64,000 nucleotides of DNA, from NCBI GenBank assembly GCA_035772785.1, contig JAOCPU010000001.1:2232001-2296000 (forward strand), in the 5' to 3' direction. This DNA comes from Phlebiopsis flavidoalba. Lineage: Eukaryota > Basidiomycota > Agaricomycetes > Polyporales > Phanerochaetaceae. Below are positions 14,380 to 25,905 of the stretch, one piece after another (position 1 is the first letter of the stretch; every line of letters starts with the position of its first letter). The notes below the pieces were generated by a model. It saw only the letters and a list, made by a program, of their open reading frames with translations. It was not told the origin of the DNA and did no database searches. The position numbers were made by a program, and so were the translations under genes.

Positions 14380-15562
14380 ATTCAGCCCTGGTCACTTACG
14401 AGTACATGCTCACCCTCAATCAAGCAGATTGATATAATATGGGGAAGAAAATTGAACGTCACTTCTATCTTTTTGATCGTGACGCGTTACACTATGCTGC
14501 TTGGACCACTCGCCACCAAACTTTAACAGAGTACTATCGAGTAAGCATGTATTTACAATCCACGGCTATCCAGATCTGATATTTTGACACGAGTAGAAGC
14601 GCGTAGAGTAGCTCGTCAATAATAAGATAATGCGTTGACTCAGATATTGATCAGTGATCGAAGATATCAAATCATGTCCCTCATAATCTTCAATATCATC
14701 ATCATTCAAATAGCAGGTACTTTGATTCGTGTTCATTCTTGTTCCGCTGCTGAACGTCTTACAACAAGGGTCTCTCCGCCTTACGCGCATACGCTCTCAG
14801 CAATCGAAATAGATATGTATTCGCTTCCATTATCACAGTAGGAGGCTTTGTACCACTGGTCTTAAACATTGTGAGCAGACTTACCCTACTCAGATCCCAT
14901 ACAAGGTCCGGCTGACCCCACATGACTCATAGCTCGCATCCGTCAAGACACCTAAATGGGACAGCGAGTCAAGCCAATCATATGCCTCTTGTATCACGGT
15001 GGGAAATACCACAGTAGCTACGGATAAAATGTAAACTTCAGTATTTACTTATGCATGATCACAATCTGAACGCAAGATATGCCTTTTGTAGATGTGTGTG
15101 GGTTTGTCTGCGCTTTATAAACACAAACAATCTTGACGTGTGATGTAGATGGGTATTTATGTTGTTTTGTCTATTATCGTTGCCAGAGTCTATCGTTCTA
15201 GCAACAACTTGGATCAGGGAACTCTCAGCCAAATACGGTTAGCTAAGGAGCTCCGACTCGGCGCTGAGCGCGTCCACGCTTGCTATATGCCTTGTACAGC
15301 ATGGTAAGTATTTTATAGTATGCCGGTGACCATTGCATGTCCTCTTAAACATACCTCTCCAGGGAGTCTATACTTTATGTATGTTTACTCCATCGGACCC
15401 ACCCAGCAGTCGCTTACTCTGCCTGATTCGTTCTTCTTTCATCTTTTAGCGTCGTTTTTAAGTTTCCTGGTGCCATTACATATCTTGCGTTGTAGGTCAC
15501 TGAGATCAGTGATGCAGTCAGTACGTAAGTCATTTAATTCAGCGAGCCATCCCTCTTATTGA
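14380..15562 (+). CDS. DUF6533-type multi-pass membrane protein, copy 3 (frame-disrupted)
   Basis: The N-terminal domain is at 14385-14515: TYEYMLTLNQ, then in the next frame IDIIWGRKLNVTSILFIVTR and YTMLLGPLA. The central exon is uninterrupted at 14774-14877: SALRAYALSNRNRYVFAS, then IITVGGFVPLVLNIVS, ending at a plausible splice donor (gtgagc). The cytoplasmic loop region at 15190-15300 (ESIVLATTWIREL) and the next helix start (GSLYFM at 15362-15380) follow the family order. No clear 'RFmLnLRq...GNmGE' tail is readable. The clean central exon suggests recent functionality. It is either a noisy gene or a young pseudogene. Confidence 0.55.
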
Positions 15563-16783
15563 TAGCTAGCCTAAAAATGCAGTTACATACTCTAGCCTAT
15601 CGTATCGCACAGATAATGATTACCACACAGTCAGTCCTACTGGATGCTAATTTTAGTGCTCCTGTCATACCATTGATTGGCACTGCTAACAATTATGCAG
15701 TTGCCTCTGAACAGCAGCCCAACCGGTCGCCTCTCATTATCGAGCCTGCGCAGAATGATCAGGTGAAGATACCATCACGGATAACCATGGCCTCACAACT
15801 TGAGGCCTCTCCTCGACACACAAAACTGAAAATTTGCGTGTCTAGTCCTCATTTATTTATCGACTAGAACTTAGATACACCCAAGGTAGATTGCCAAGTA
15901 GTATATAGATGAGATTCCTCTAGTATTAAACATGTCTGGCTCGCCCATACATAGGATCTTTAGAGTCTCGAGGATGTCCGCAGGTGAACATGGATCTCAT
16001 CCACCGTACTTACGTGAATTTCTGAGAAAAAATGCCAACACACCCGGTAAATGTTTACCGTGTGATTCATACTAGTAGAACAGAGTGGCTGTGCTCATAA
16101 GATATTGTATCAACTAATCCTAGATGAGTTTGCTAACCACCTGGAGAGTCCGGACATAGTACACGATTTGTCATCCGAGGACACCGACGTTTTCGGCGGC
16201 CGGCTCTCCTGTCGCTCGTGATGACTTTGAGTCTGAGCGCTTCCCCTCTTCCGTTGCCCGTCAACGGCCACTCAAGACCCAAAGCGCTAGACCCGCACGC
16301 CCTGCCTGATACCGCCACATCATGAGTCTTAGCTGCATCGAAGCCAATCGCAGAGCTTCTTGGCCACCACGGGACGTTCGTGGGCTGTCGCCGCGCAGTG
16401 ACACATTAGTAGGCAGTTGCAAAGTTGTCAACACCTCTTTGGTCAAGCTTATATAATCTCTAGCACATGTGGGCAGGTAGAATTCTGGTAATTCCTACTG
16501 AGCCTCCTTTCTCCCTCTCTCCCTCCTTCAGGCGACCACGCAAGCATCGAACCTCACGCTTGCTCCCCTACTAACCGGACTCTGCCACTATGTATACTGA
16601 CCAGGTGAATGTGAAATCATCAGCACTGTGGGTCAAAACGGCCACGCATCGAGGATATCAATTACGGCGACTAAAATTAGCGCCATAAGGACTCTGCCAT
16701 AAATGCTTTATGGACGGCAACCGCTTGGTGAGCACAGGGATTCAATGCAGGCTTGGACAAACAGGTTAGCGTCGACCTGATCT
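15563..16783. other. Spacer between DUF6533 copies 3 and 4
   Basis: An open frame at 15559-15867 (+) could be the hydrophilic tail of copy 3, but it has no recognisable motif. A GC-richer patch at 16130-16440 differs in composition from the AT-rich surroundings. No domain was identified. Confidence 0.35.
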
Positions 16784-17860
16784 GTGCACAACGGCTTCAT
16801 CATAGCTTTGACTGTATACTATGACTATTGTCATGACATTCTCTCAAGAGGTCAACGTGATATGGAAGAAGAAATTCTGGTATTACCTCATGGCTATTCA
16901 TTGCAATGCGCTATACCGCGCTCGTCGGCCCCTCTTGTGCAGATCTTATCAGAACATCCTGATGTAGGTGAATTTAAACAGTGGACTATGAGATGTTCTT
17001 TAACTCATACAAAATTGTTGCCTTGCTCTAGACTGTCATATGTGTTACTGAATGTTGGTAATGTAGATGTCCGGGCTGCCAGCTGGACATCCGTGTACAT
17101 AGCTTGCCGCATCTTACGTGGCGTTGAGCTCCATAATTGGATGTACCATTATCCTTATCTGCTTTGACTCGGGTAAGTCACTTATCAATAGAGATCGAGG
17201 TCCTTTTATGCTACACCCCACGTGTGGTACCATTGTCAAAGTGGACAGTTCTCTGGCTGTTTAGCAGCGAGCGCATACGCCTCGCCCTAACCGGAATCGA
17301 AAACCGATGCGTACTCGGAATCTCATGGTTGTCCAGGGAGGCTCATGCTGTACCACTCACAAACCTAATTATAGTGACTATAACGGCGTTATTGACAGCA
17401 TTAATAGTGCTGACAACGTTTTCGACTATCTCATGGACAGCTTTAGCGGCATTACATCCTTCCCTCGAAGGTGCCGCACCCATGGATATTTCTGGTGTAC
17501 TCCACGAGGCACCAATGTTGCAGCTCGCATTGGTTCGCACAATCAAAGAGCGAACACAATGTAAGATTTTTGTTGTTCAGAAATTGACAGAACATTCACA
17601 CAATTATTTCCGCAGATGTATGTTCCATGCCTGCTTATGTCTATAGAACGTATAATCGAGCTATCAATCTCTACAGACATATACGGTCTTATTGTATTTT
17701 CTACTTGGCTATGTCGACTACAGAGCTACTTGTTTTGATGATTACCTGGATCAAGACAATGCCCTACAGGTTTCGACTATCACCGATAAGATTTGGCACA
17801 GCTCGTTTCCCCGCTGGCAGCCTTGTCTTATTAAGTAATGGTTGAGGGTTGAAATCCTCA
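16784..17860 (+). CDS. DUF6533-type multi-pass membrane protein, copy 4 (frame-disrupted)
   Basis: The N-terminal signature is readable across two frames at 16805-16945: TVYYDY, VMTFSQEVNVIWKKKFWY, then ALVGPSC. The central helix region is at 17265-17345 (SAYA..., then LMVVQGG and MLYHSQT). The conserved loop before the sixth helix is at 17711-17842: ELLVLMITWIKTM, then LSPIRFGTARF and LVLLSNG. This parallels the family's '..lVlliTW.Kt...llRDGt'. No C-terminal tail is seen after 17860, so it may be truncated. Multiple frame changes occur. Confidence 0.5.
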
Positions 17861-19541
17861 ATTCAGTGTTGGTTAATCATCTAATGTTATGGACTCATTC
17901 ATATATACACAGGAACATGACGCCCTGTGCTTTATGTTACGACCGCATACTGATGTATTGCCTAAATCGTAGTGGATGTAATTAATCATGATCCCTAATT
18001 AGCTCCATCAGGCATTGTTGGATTTTTTCCGTGTGTGATAGGCGGCGTCACTAAAAAAGGTAAAACGTGCTAGTAAAAAAACCACAGGTTAGATGTACAA
18101 TGCTGATAAATAAACCGTCAAGTACTGATTTTCAATACGACCCAAAAAATACAACCACATACAACGCATCAAGATCGAAAAACTCGAGGAAGATGCCCGA
18201 TATATTGTGAGTGAGAATTCACGATTTCTTCGACACGTTATGCCGAGACTCACACCTTGGACGATAGCCACTCATCCCTAACCCCAAGCAGGTTTATCAT
18301 GAGTCCTGCGCGAGGTTACTGCACCAGACAAGCACTTTATCACAGTTAATCGCAGGCCCTGCCCAGCGTTCGCTTTATGAAGGCACGCAGACTGCATTGG
18401 TCATAGAGGGTCCAGAGAAGGAGCTTTACCCAACTTGCGCGACCTTGGAGCATTAGATTGAGCCTTGACGAATAAAAGGGCAACATTTTTGACGCGTCTA
18501 CGCCATGTAGTGGTTCACGGCCGGGTTTGATTCGAAGTGTTGAAATCGATAATTGGTGGAAGCTGTATCTGGCATAATTAGACAATAACGTATCGAAAAT
18601 TGGGTCAAGACACGCTACCATCATTCGTCCTATCCGGTCGATGAGCACGGAACTTCTACTGCCGCGACCACGGTCGCCGCGGCCGCCGTAGCAGGTAATG
18701 ATATCGAAGATGCAAAAACCTCCTCCGGAATGCAATTGAAACTCACAGAACCCCGACGCCAACAGCTCTCACCGTGGCGTTCTACACCAGCGTCGTTGTT
18801 GAATTCCTGCAAATCGGAGCGCTGTGAAACTTGGTCGTATGAGTGCGCTAGAACGGGGAATAAGAGGACCGATACTGCATCCTCGCCCGTGCCGTCGATC
18901 GCACTACAGTCTCCTGTCTATCTGCTTAATGCCGGTGACGGCCACTAGCTTCCGTGCGTATAGGGACTCGTCTAGATGACACGGTTGCTTGCGACTTTCA
19001 TTCTTGCCATAACTAGATGCCCCATTAGCTGCCTGCTTCTAGAATCAATGTTAAAACACATGTTTCAGGGCGACAAACTCCCTGAATCGATAGCTGCTTG
19101 ACGTAGAAAAGGAGAGATTTCCACACACATAAGTACCAAGTGCCCTATCATCCTCAAACGGACACAAAACACTGCCGTCCACGCAATATCACACCCTAGA
19201 CACCGACATCAACAGCTGGTTTGACGTTGATTATGAGAAGACGTACATTGTTGCGAACACGGCCGACATGACCACACATTGAGAATTGCGGATGATGATC
19301 GCGGTACCGTCAACGACCAACAATGATTGAAAGAATTAAATAACAAGCATTAGTTTGTCGTGTCATGCAAATGTAAACTAAGCGTGTCGTGGCGATATCA
19401 TGAGACTCCCTTTTGGCTGAACAAGAACAATGTACGATGCCTGGGTATTATAAATATCACAGCCCTGAGCGCGGTCGAGTGTCCCCAAATGTCCCTCACA
19501 CAACATTTTTTGGCTTCCTGGTAAACGCGGCGGAATCGTGA
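17861..19541. other. 1.7-kb stretch without recognisable gene
   Basis: Minus-strand open frames at 18089-18271 and 18346-18762 and a plus frame at 18730-18948 show no domain that I know. The composition is near-neutral. It may be decayed sequence at the right end of the DUF6533 array. Confidence 0.35.
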
Positions 19542-20402
19542 TCATGACCTGATGGGGTCGTCTTTTTGCTCCGTTGTCTCCCCTGATTCGTCGTCGCCGT
19601 CCTCGTCGTCCTCGTCGTCTTGTTGCTCAGGCAGGCCCACCACCTGCCACGCTTTGGAGCAAAAGGACGCCCGTAAGAGCCACGCTACAGATGAGATGGG
19701 AGGACGCGAGCTCGAGGGTTGGACCGCGCAGGGTCGGGGGGAATGGAGGAAGCGCAATTGACAGCCGCTGCTTCAGTTGGGGCGTTTGCCAGCGTTGACG
19801 CTATGGGTGTGTCCCGGTTGGGGAAAGGGAGAGGAAGGGATTTGAAGTTCGTCAAGAGGTCTGCGTGTGCGCAGTCTGATGAGCCATTTGAAACACTAAG
19901 GAAACCCGGAAATGTCACGCACTGGGAAGGACTGAGTACAGATACATCACGGCAGCAGAAGAATAGAGCACTGCAATACGTCGTCAGAGTCGCGTTTGCG
20001 TATAAATCTATGAACAAGGACTCACAGACGCTCCCTCCGTCGAACATGAGATTCCCCGCTCTCAGGTCTCCCAGACTCCAGAGCATCGTCGCACCGCCGA
20101 GTACTGCAACTGAAGAGTATACGTACAAAAGCGTTGGCGGTATGCGCGTCAGGATAGCGTAGTAGGAAGCCGCCGTCCAGAGTCGCGCATCGCTTTGTGT
20201 CTCTGGAGACTTCCACAAAGTCAGAGAATCCGCGATCCAATGCCGTGAACAACAACCCTGTTGAATACGGCCAAGAGGTTAGCAAATGTGAGTGTGATGT
20301 GCTGGCAACGAATGGCAAAATGTGATCGAGGCGCGAGATGACGGGCGTACCTAATAGAAAGGCGGTTGCGCATACGACGACGCTCATCCGAAGGCCAGCC
20401 AT
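19542..20402 (-). CDS. SHR3: Shr3-type ER membrane chaperone of amino-acid permeases
   Basis: Endoplasmic-reticulum membrane protein of the Shr3 family, which helps fold and package amino-acid permeases into COPII vesicles. The start at 20402 gives MAGLRMSVVVCATAFLLG. After an intron (about 20268-20350) a conserved block HWIADSLTLWKSPET precedes LWTAASYYAILTRIPPTLLY, then a hydrophobic helix and LGGATMLWSLGDLRAGNLMF with DGGSV. A third helix follows (SSAAVMYLYSVLP) before another intron. The last helix is SHLICSVALTGVLLLQ at about 19640-19690. The protein ends in an acidic cytosolic tail rich in D and E (19545-19620), typical for Shr3. A few small frameshifts occur. It is divergent from the RsfS-like gene (311 bp). 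Confidence 0.72.
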
Positions 20403-20713
20403 AGTATTCCCCTATGCTCGTTTTGTTGTACAGATGGTCGGTGAAGACGTGTCCCCGTGAGACCTTGAGGTGGGAGGAGGGAGTAGACAGAATTGCCTGC
20501 GTTCGCTGTGCCCAAGTGTCGAGCTTGTGATTTGCAGGGAAGAGACGCGCCATAAACGATCATGATGCGGCTACGGCAGACGGCGCCACGTGGTAAAGTG
20601 ATGCGCTTGGGCAACGCGCTCACGCTTTCTTTCGTTTCAACACGGAGGGTGATAACTCTAGTTCTCTATAACTCACGTAAAAAGCTCAATATCTGATGCA
20701 CAGCTAGTCATTA
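20403..20713. promoter_or_regulatory. Shared divergent promoter of SHR3 and RsfS-like gene
   Basis: 311 bp separate the two opposite start codons, so promoter elements of both genes must lie here. No canonical TATA box is seen. Confidence 0.4.
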
Positions 20714-21481
20714 TGCAAGCACTACGGCTTAGCCTACGTAGTTCCCGCTCTATCGCGCCGAGAGCTCCCTCATGGACGACCTGCGTTCGCTCCCTTTCGA
20801 CTGCGAGTTCCTCCATAGCCTCAGAACAATCACGACCTGTGCCGTGGTTCATTGATTCTTCAGAATTGACGCAAGCAGAGTCCTCGCGTCGACCCCACGC
20901 TTTCAACAACATCTCCGCCGGCCAGCATTCAACCTCTTCCTTCCGCAATCCCGAGCACTTCACCCCATCGCGACACTTCATGCCCAACTCATGTCCTGTC
21001 CCCCCTCATCTCGAGCATGAGTACACAATCGTGAGAGATTCAGTACCAACTGAAGCCGGACCTCCTCTTACCCCTTCCCGACCTCCCCACCTCGCGCGGA
21101 CGGAGAAAGCGTGGACGGGACCAACGCTGGTGAAGGCCTCGGCGACATTGGGACGAGCCCATGGCGGTGGATCGTGGTCGCACAGGTTAAGGAAGGCTCA
21201 GAGAATCGGGGCGCCATCGAATCCGTTGTGAGAATAGTGCGAAAAAGCGTGCGCGTCTGCAGTCACATTGCTATACACGCAAAGACTCAAAGGTTGCACC
21301 CTGACATAGCTACTCGCCGCGGAGCCCCCATTACCTCTACCCATTAAACGTAAGATAAGAGGGAGCGGTGAGCGATGGCTGGCAGATGATCGACGCGGGC
21401 GAGTTTGCCGTGCACATAGTTAGCAAGGCCGCGCGAGAGCAATTCTTCCCTGAGAGGCGCCTATTCGTGTCCCCGCAGTGA
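20714..21481 (+). CDS. RsfS/Atp25 N-terminal-like mitochondrial protein
   Basis: Mitochondrial protein with the RsfS/DUF143 (ribosomal silencing factor, 'oligomerisation') fold also found in the N-terminal half of yeast Atp25. It is expected to act on the mitochondrial large ribosomal subunit. The start at 20714 opens a typical presequence (MQALRLSLRSSRSIAPRAP) and is followed by PWFIDSSE, the usual first block after cleavage. A Pro-rich linker with PPHLEHEY comes next. A frame change near 21110 leads to GEGLGDIGTSPWRWIVVAQV and ENRGAIESVVRIVRKS. The hallmark end block is at 21388-21475: MIDAGEFAVHIVSKAAREQF followed by FPERRLFVSPQ and a TGA. At least two frameshifts are present. The order matches fungal single-domain homologues. 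Confidence 0.7.
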
Positions 21482-21812
21482 TTCTGCTTCCCGAGATTTT
21501 GTCGTATGTAGTCGAGTCGAACCACGCAGAATTACGATGACATCGGATTGCGCCAGAACCCCTTACGCGACTCAGATACTAGCGAGGGAGAGGAAACGTC
21601 GCTGCGGGACCAAAGCCTAATTCAAGAATCAGACTAAGATTTGCTAGACTGAAATCTCAAAATTGGAAACAGAATCCGATAGTAGAACATTGGAGACTCG
21701 AGTTATACTAGATTCAGAGTCTCCTGTAGGCTGTCTGACTTGCTATTTTATTTTTTAGATTTCACAATTCACGATCTGGGAGTCCAAAAACGGCTCGAGG
21801 AAAAAATACAAG

Positions 21813-21897
21813 TGCCAGGAGCGTGGATTGAACACGCGACTCCAGAAGACGCTTCCGTAACTTCAGTCTGTTGCTCTCCCAGCTGAGCTATCCCGGC
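21813..21897 (-). tRNA. tRNA-Phe(GAA) with 13-nt intron, second copy
   Basis: Reading the minus strand, the sequence is nearly identical to the copy at 5865-5950. The acceptor, D and T arms are the same and so is anticodon GAA. The intron differs at two or three positions (ttacggaagcgtc here). One G of the variable loop is missing, which may be a sequencing deletion or a real variant. Confidence 0.9.
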
Positions 21898-22251
21898 CCC
21901 TATGAGCTTTCAGTAACAGTTGCTCATGATATTTATTGAACAAAATAATATTACTTTGTGTTTATGTGTCCGGCTCCCGCCCTTCCACCCCTCGGCTTGT
22001 AATCAATGACGTCCACGACGAAATTCCATCGGCACCGGGGTGTTCTCACCGTGGCCGTTGTACATGTTACAGTCGGCTCAATAGCTTGAGTATTGGCTAT
22101 TCAGTCTGCCGAGGGCCACATCAGCCTCGAGCCGTTATTCGCGGTATAAGTGCACGAGAGACAGTACTAGTGACTCGGAGGACTAACAAACGGCCGACGC
22201 TCATCGACATCCTCCTAACGATCCAAGCGCGTCTTGTATACCACCCAGGTA

Positions 22252-25200
22252 TGTTCTTAGGTCTCACTTTTCTTCAGGTTACTGTCGGACCTCCTCTGGC
22301 ATGGTTCCTATACTCCATTGGACGTGGCATCTACAATTTGTACTACCATCCACTCGCCAAGTTCCCTGGCCCGAGGTAGGCTAGCTGCGGCAACGTGGTG
22401 GTGGAAGACGTATGTGGAGGTATTACAAGGGCGAAAGCATTGTTGAGTAGGACTATTCAAGCTACACAGTATGGCTACCTCTTCCCCACGACACGTATGG
22501 TGTGTAGCGTTGGCTTTAAGAGTGAATAATTCGCTCACCATGTCATTGACAGGCCCTATCGTTAGAATTCAAAACACCCTAACGAGGTTTGCATGGTAGT
22601 TTCTGGTCGCCCAATATTGATTTACTTATACGTCTGCCATGTCAAGCTTCATTTCTCGAAGCTCCCAATCTGTCTACCATGAAATTTACAGTCTTCAACG
22701 GTCTTCGATGGGGATGGAGACACAAGGACCCAATCGTATCTTTATCAAAAACTGGACTGCCTTGCGTTTGGTTCCGAGGACATCTCCAGAACCTGTCAGC
22801 ACATCGTCCTGGTTACCCATGAATGCTAAGTAAAGGCGCAAGGAGCTCATTGGGCCACACTTCTCACGAAAAAAGCGTGTTAGAAGCTTCAAAGTGTTAT
22901 ACAGAAAGGGTAAGTTGCATGGGGGCGCCTTTGGTGAGGGTCTCCAAAATGACATGTGTCGTGGCCCAGTTGACGAACTTTGCGCGATTATACAGTCTCG
23001 CTGCGAACGAGCAGGCAAGCATACCGACATCTGGCGCGCACTCCGCTGCGCGCTGGCGTCTTTGGATAACATCACGTCGTACTGCTTTGGTTACACCATT
23101 GACGCAGTCCATGCGCCGGATTTCAGAGAGCAGGCCATAGAGGAGCTTCATGCAGGCCTTCGCATATTCCCTATCATCAAACACTTTCCTGTGCTGAAGA
23201 CCCTCGCCGTGAAGTTGTCGAAGTCGATCCTTAGGTTTGTGCCTCCGGACCAGCCTGGTTACACCCAGGTGCACCACGTAAGTCACCTGGATTGGCTTGT
23301 CAATGTCTTCATACTGATAGATTCAATTGGTATTGTCCGTAGAGAAAATATGAGACAAATAGGCGGTATCATCGAAAAAACGGAGATGTTATCTGATGCA
23401 ACCGCACAGAATCCACCGCACCGACTCGTCTAACCACACTCTGCTTGATCCAGACGCATCTCTCAAGCTTTCCAGAGCCTCTCTCCATGACGAAGCTGGC
23501 ATGCTAGTTGTCGCTGGAGTGGACACTACAAGTAATGCGTCGACAGTTTGCCCGTGATATGGACGATGTGTCAGGGCGACGAAGACCGGCTAACGCGAGG
23601 AGCTTCGTAGTGTTTGCCCTAGAATTGACGAACCTCCCATCAGGAAACGAAAACGGCGCGGGGGCTACTGAGATCTACGCGCTCTCTCCGTAGCGCCGGT
23701 ACCTACTGGGTAGACAGGTACCCCTTTCAGTAGCTTCCGTAGCTGCCTCAACGTGCTCCGTAGTCAGAGACCGTAGCACTCTGCCGTAGTCGTTGGGTAG
23801 CTGCATGTTCTGCTCATGTAGCGGTCACTTGTGGTCACAAAAATATATCCGAAGTCATTATAGATAGTATTGGAAACCGTAAGGTAAATACACAATGCTA
23901 CACTACTCTACATGTTGTACAACTGGCTGCTCTCGCAACTCCCACTGTTCACTGCTTCATGTCCCCTTGCTTGCGTGCCCACAATGTCTGTGGCCCACGT
24001 CATTTGTACCCATGTCATTGAGAGAACTGAATGATCTTACCAACTCATATGTTGTGCCGCGCGTTATAGCATGTCCTCGTCAGCCAGCAGTGCGTCTCCT
24101 CTTCAACCATCTAGAGGCGTCCTCATCGGCCGGCACAGTGCATGGTCGTTGGCCAACCTTGCGCCTATCATCGTCGACCCGTACAGAACATCCTCGTGGG
24201 CTCATACAGAAACACCCTTGTCGGCCCGTACAGAGCGTCCTCGTCGGCTAGTGCAGAGCATCCTTGTCGGCTAGCACAGAGTCCTCGTCGGCTAGTATGA
24301 AGTGTCCACGTAGGCCAGTACAGCGAGCGTCCACGTTGGCCATAACAGCGTGTGCTCGCCAGTCATCGCAGCACATCCCCTATCGACCATCTCAGCGCGT
24401 CCTCGTTGGCCAAATTTTTCACTTTGAAGTCTGCATCCGCGAGTCCCGTCGGCTCCACCCAAATTCTTGATCTTGTCTTTGCAGTGTCACTGACGATGGT
24501 CCAGTACGCGTGTGAGTGCAGGAGAACGTGAAAGGAGGTGGACGACCAGCCGTCGAAGATGGTGGCAACGGGGAAGATCGGGTGTCCTGGCAAGCGCCCG
24601 ACGCGGTACCAGATGATGGCGACTGATGGCGGGAGGGCGCTCCACTTTAGGGCAGACCCGGCGAACCTTGTCTTACCGGCATGGCCTGTTCAATAAATGA
24701 GCGTGTCCCCCGCTGCGGTGTCATATGTTTTGTACTGACGTACCGCACTGAGCTTGGAAACCACTGGTCGTTTTTTGCCTCATCTTATCTGTACTGTGGC
24801 ATAGCTGATACAAGATGGAACAGATGCAAGCACGCAACTTCCACGTCATGCCAATAGACTTACAGTTTTTTCACTATGACTAGGACCCGCTCCCGTCTTT
24901 GGAGGGCACAATACGACTATCTTGCAACATTTGCAAGAAAGTAGTAGAAATTAAACCTTACCGTGAGATCTTGGTAAGTGTGGCCTACCGCCACCTCACG
25001 TTTACTAGAGCTACGCCGCTGCTACGGAGAGCTACTCAATTGTGCCGCGTCCTACTGGCGCTACTGACAGTGTGTAGGAAGCGCCTGCTACGGTAGAAAG
25101 CGCCCTACTACGTAGTCAGGCGGCGTTTCCTGATGCCTAGTTTTGGAAACATTGGAAGGTTTGCCATACTTGGTATGCGAGAAAAAACTATCGAGGATGA

Positions 25201-25905
25201 CCTGTACTGACCCGGTGAGGGCATGAGGGGCATGACAGAAAGCGGGTGTGTAAAGAGGCTCTGAGGCTTAGCCATGGCGTATATACGCCCATGATGCGAA
25301 TTGTAACCCCCAGCAGCAGATGCGCGACGCTGGACGGTCGTTTCATCCCAGGCGGTGTAAACCAGACCCAATTTTTTTTCCAGTCGTATCCCACTGAGAT
25401 TTGGCCCGACAGACCTCCGTAGGCATCAGCAACCTCTTCGTACACTTACATTCGGAGTTATTCCCTGAACCTCACAAATTCCGCCCCGAGCGATGGCTCG
25501 AGCCTGGCGCGGAATCGCTCGATACGTGGCTCGTCGCATTCTCCAAGGGTCCACGAAGCTGCCTGGGTATCAAGTAAGCGCGTTATTTCGTGTTCGCGAT
25601 CGAACTTAGCTCTGACGTACGTGATCACAGTCTCGGCTGGTGCGAACTCTTTATGAATACTGCAAATATCTTCCGTCGGTTCTCATTTACCCCCGCTGGC
25701 TCCTGCTGGCCGCTATTTGTGGGTGGAGAAGGCGGGTAAGTAAAATCAGGAAGCTCTGCATAATCCTGCTAATTTCAGTCTGGCATGACCTAGTCAATCC
25801 GTACGAATATCTTTCACGACGATTGCTACTTACCATTATTACCACGGACCCTGAACCTTGTTTTTCAATTTCAAACCTGAAGCGCAATCGTAAAGATTTA
25901 ACCGT
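22252..25905 (+). CDS. Cytochrome P450 interrupted by a transposable element
   Basis: Microsomal P450 monooxygenase. The N-terminal membrane anchor and proline hinge are at 22252-22376 (PPLAWFLYSIGRGIYNLYYH then PLAKFPGPR). The B'-G region is at 22830-23270 (DELCAIIQSRCERAGKHTDI, DNITSYCFGYTIDAVHAPDF, LRIFPIIKHFPVLKTL). The I-helix oxygen-activation motif VVAGVDTTSNA is at 23508-23540, and helix J remnants (EELRSV, ELTNLP) end at 23640. A 1.49-kb insertion (23641-25132) follows. Coding then resumes with LETLEGLPYL, the K-helix ExxR as KEALRLSHGV (25250-25280), FPEPHKFRPERWLEPGAESL at 25455-25525 and the haem ligand FSKGPRSCLGI at 25541-25573. The last exon ends near 25900. All P450 signatures are present, so the gene was complete before insertion. 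The insertion in coding sequence should abolish function unless it is spliced out. Confidence 0.8.
23641..25132. mobile_element. Non-autonomous terminal-inverted-repeat element inserted in P450
   Basis: The left end is CAGGAAACG at 23641-23649 and the right end is CGTTTCCTG at 25124-25132, a perfect 9-bp inverted repeat at the junctions of P450 coding sequence. The subterminal 120 bp on both sides are full of GTAGC/CTACC-type motifs (for example 23690-23800 and 25000-25115), typical of subterminal repeats bound by a transposase. An AT dinucleotide flanks each end and may be a 2-bp target duplication. The interior holds the 23-bp minisatellite and no transposase-like frame, so the element is non-autonomous. 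The superfamily is not assignable by eye. Confidence 0.65.
24068..24415. repeat. Degenerate ~23-bp minisatellite
   Basis: About 12-13 imperfect copies of a unit close to GTCCTCGTCGGCTAGTACAG, with unit length varying from 21 to 30 bp. The clearest copies run from 24188 to 24340. It lies entirely inside the inserted element. Confidence 0.7.

Noticed and set aside
17836..17865. T-arm-like GAGGGTTGAAATCCTC
   Set aside because: No other tRNA arms around it.
24068..24415. Possible CRISPR-like array because of regular ~23-bp repeats
   Set aside because: Units are contiguous and degenerate without unique spacers, in a eukaryotic genome inside a transposable element; it is a minisatellite.
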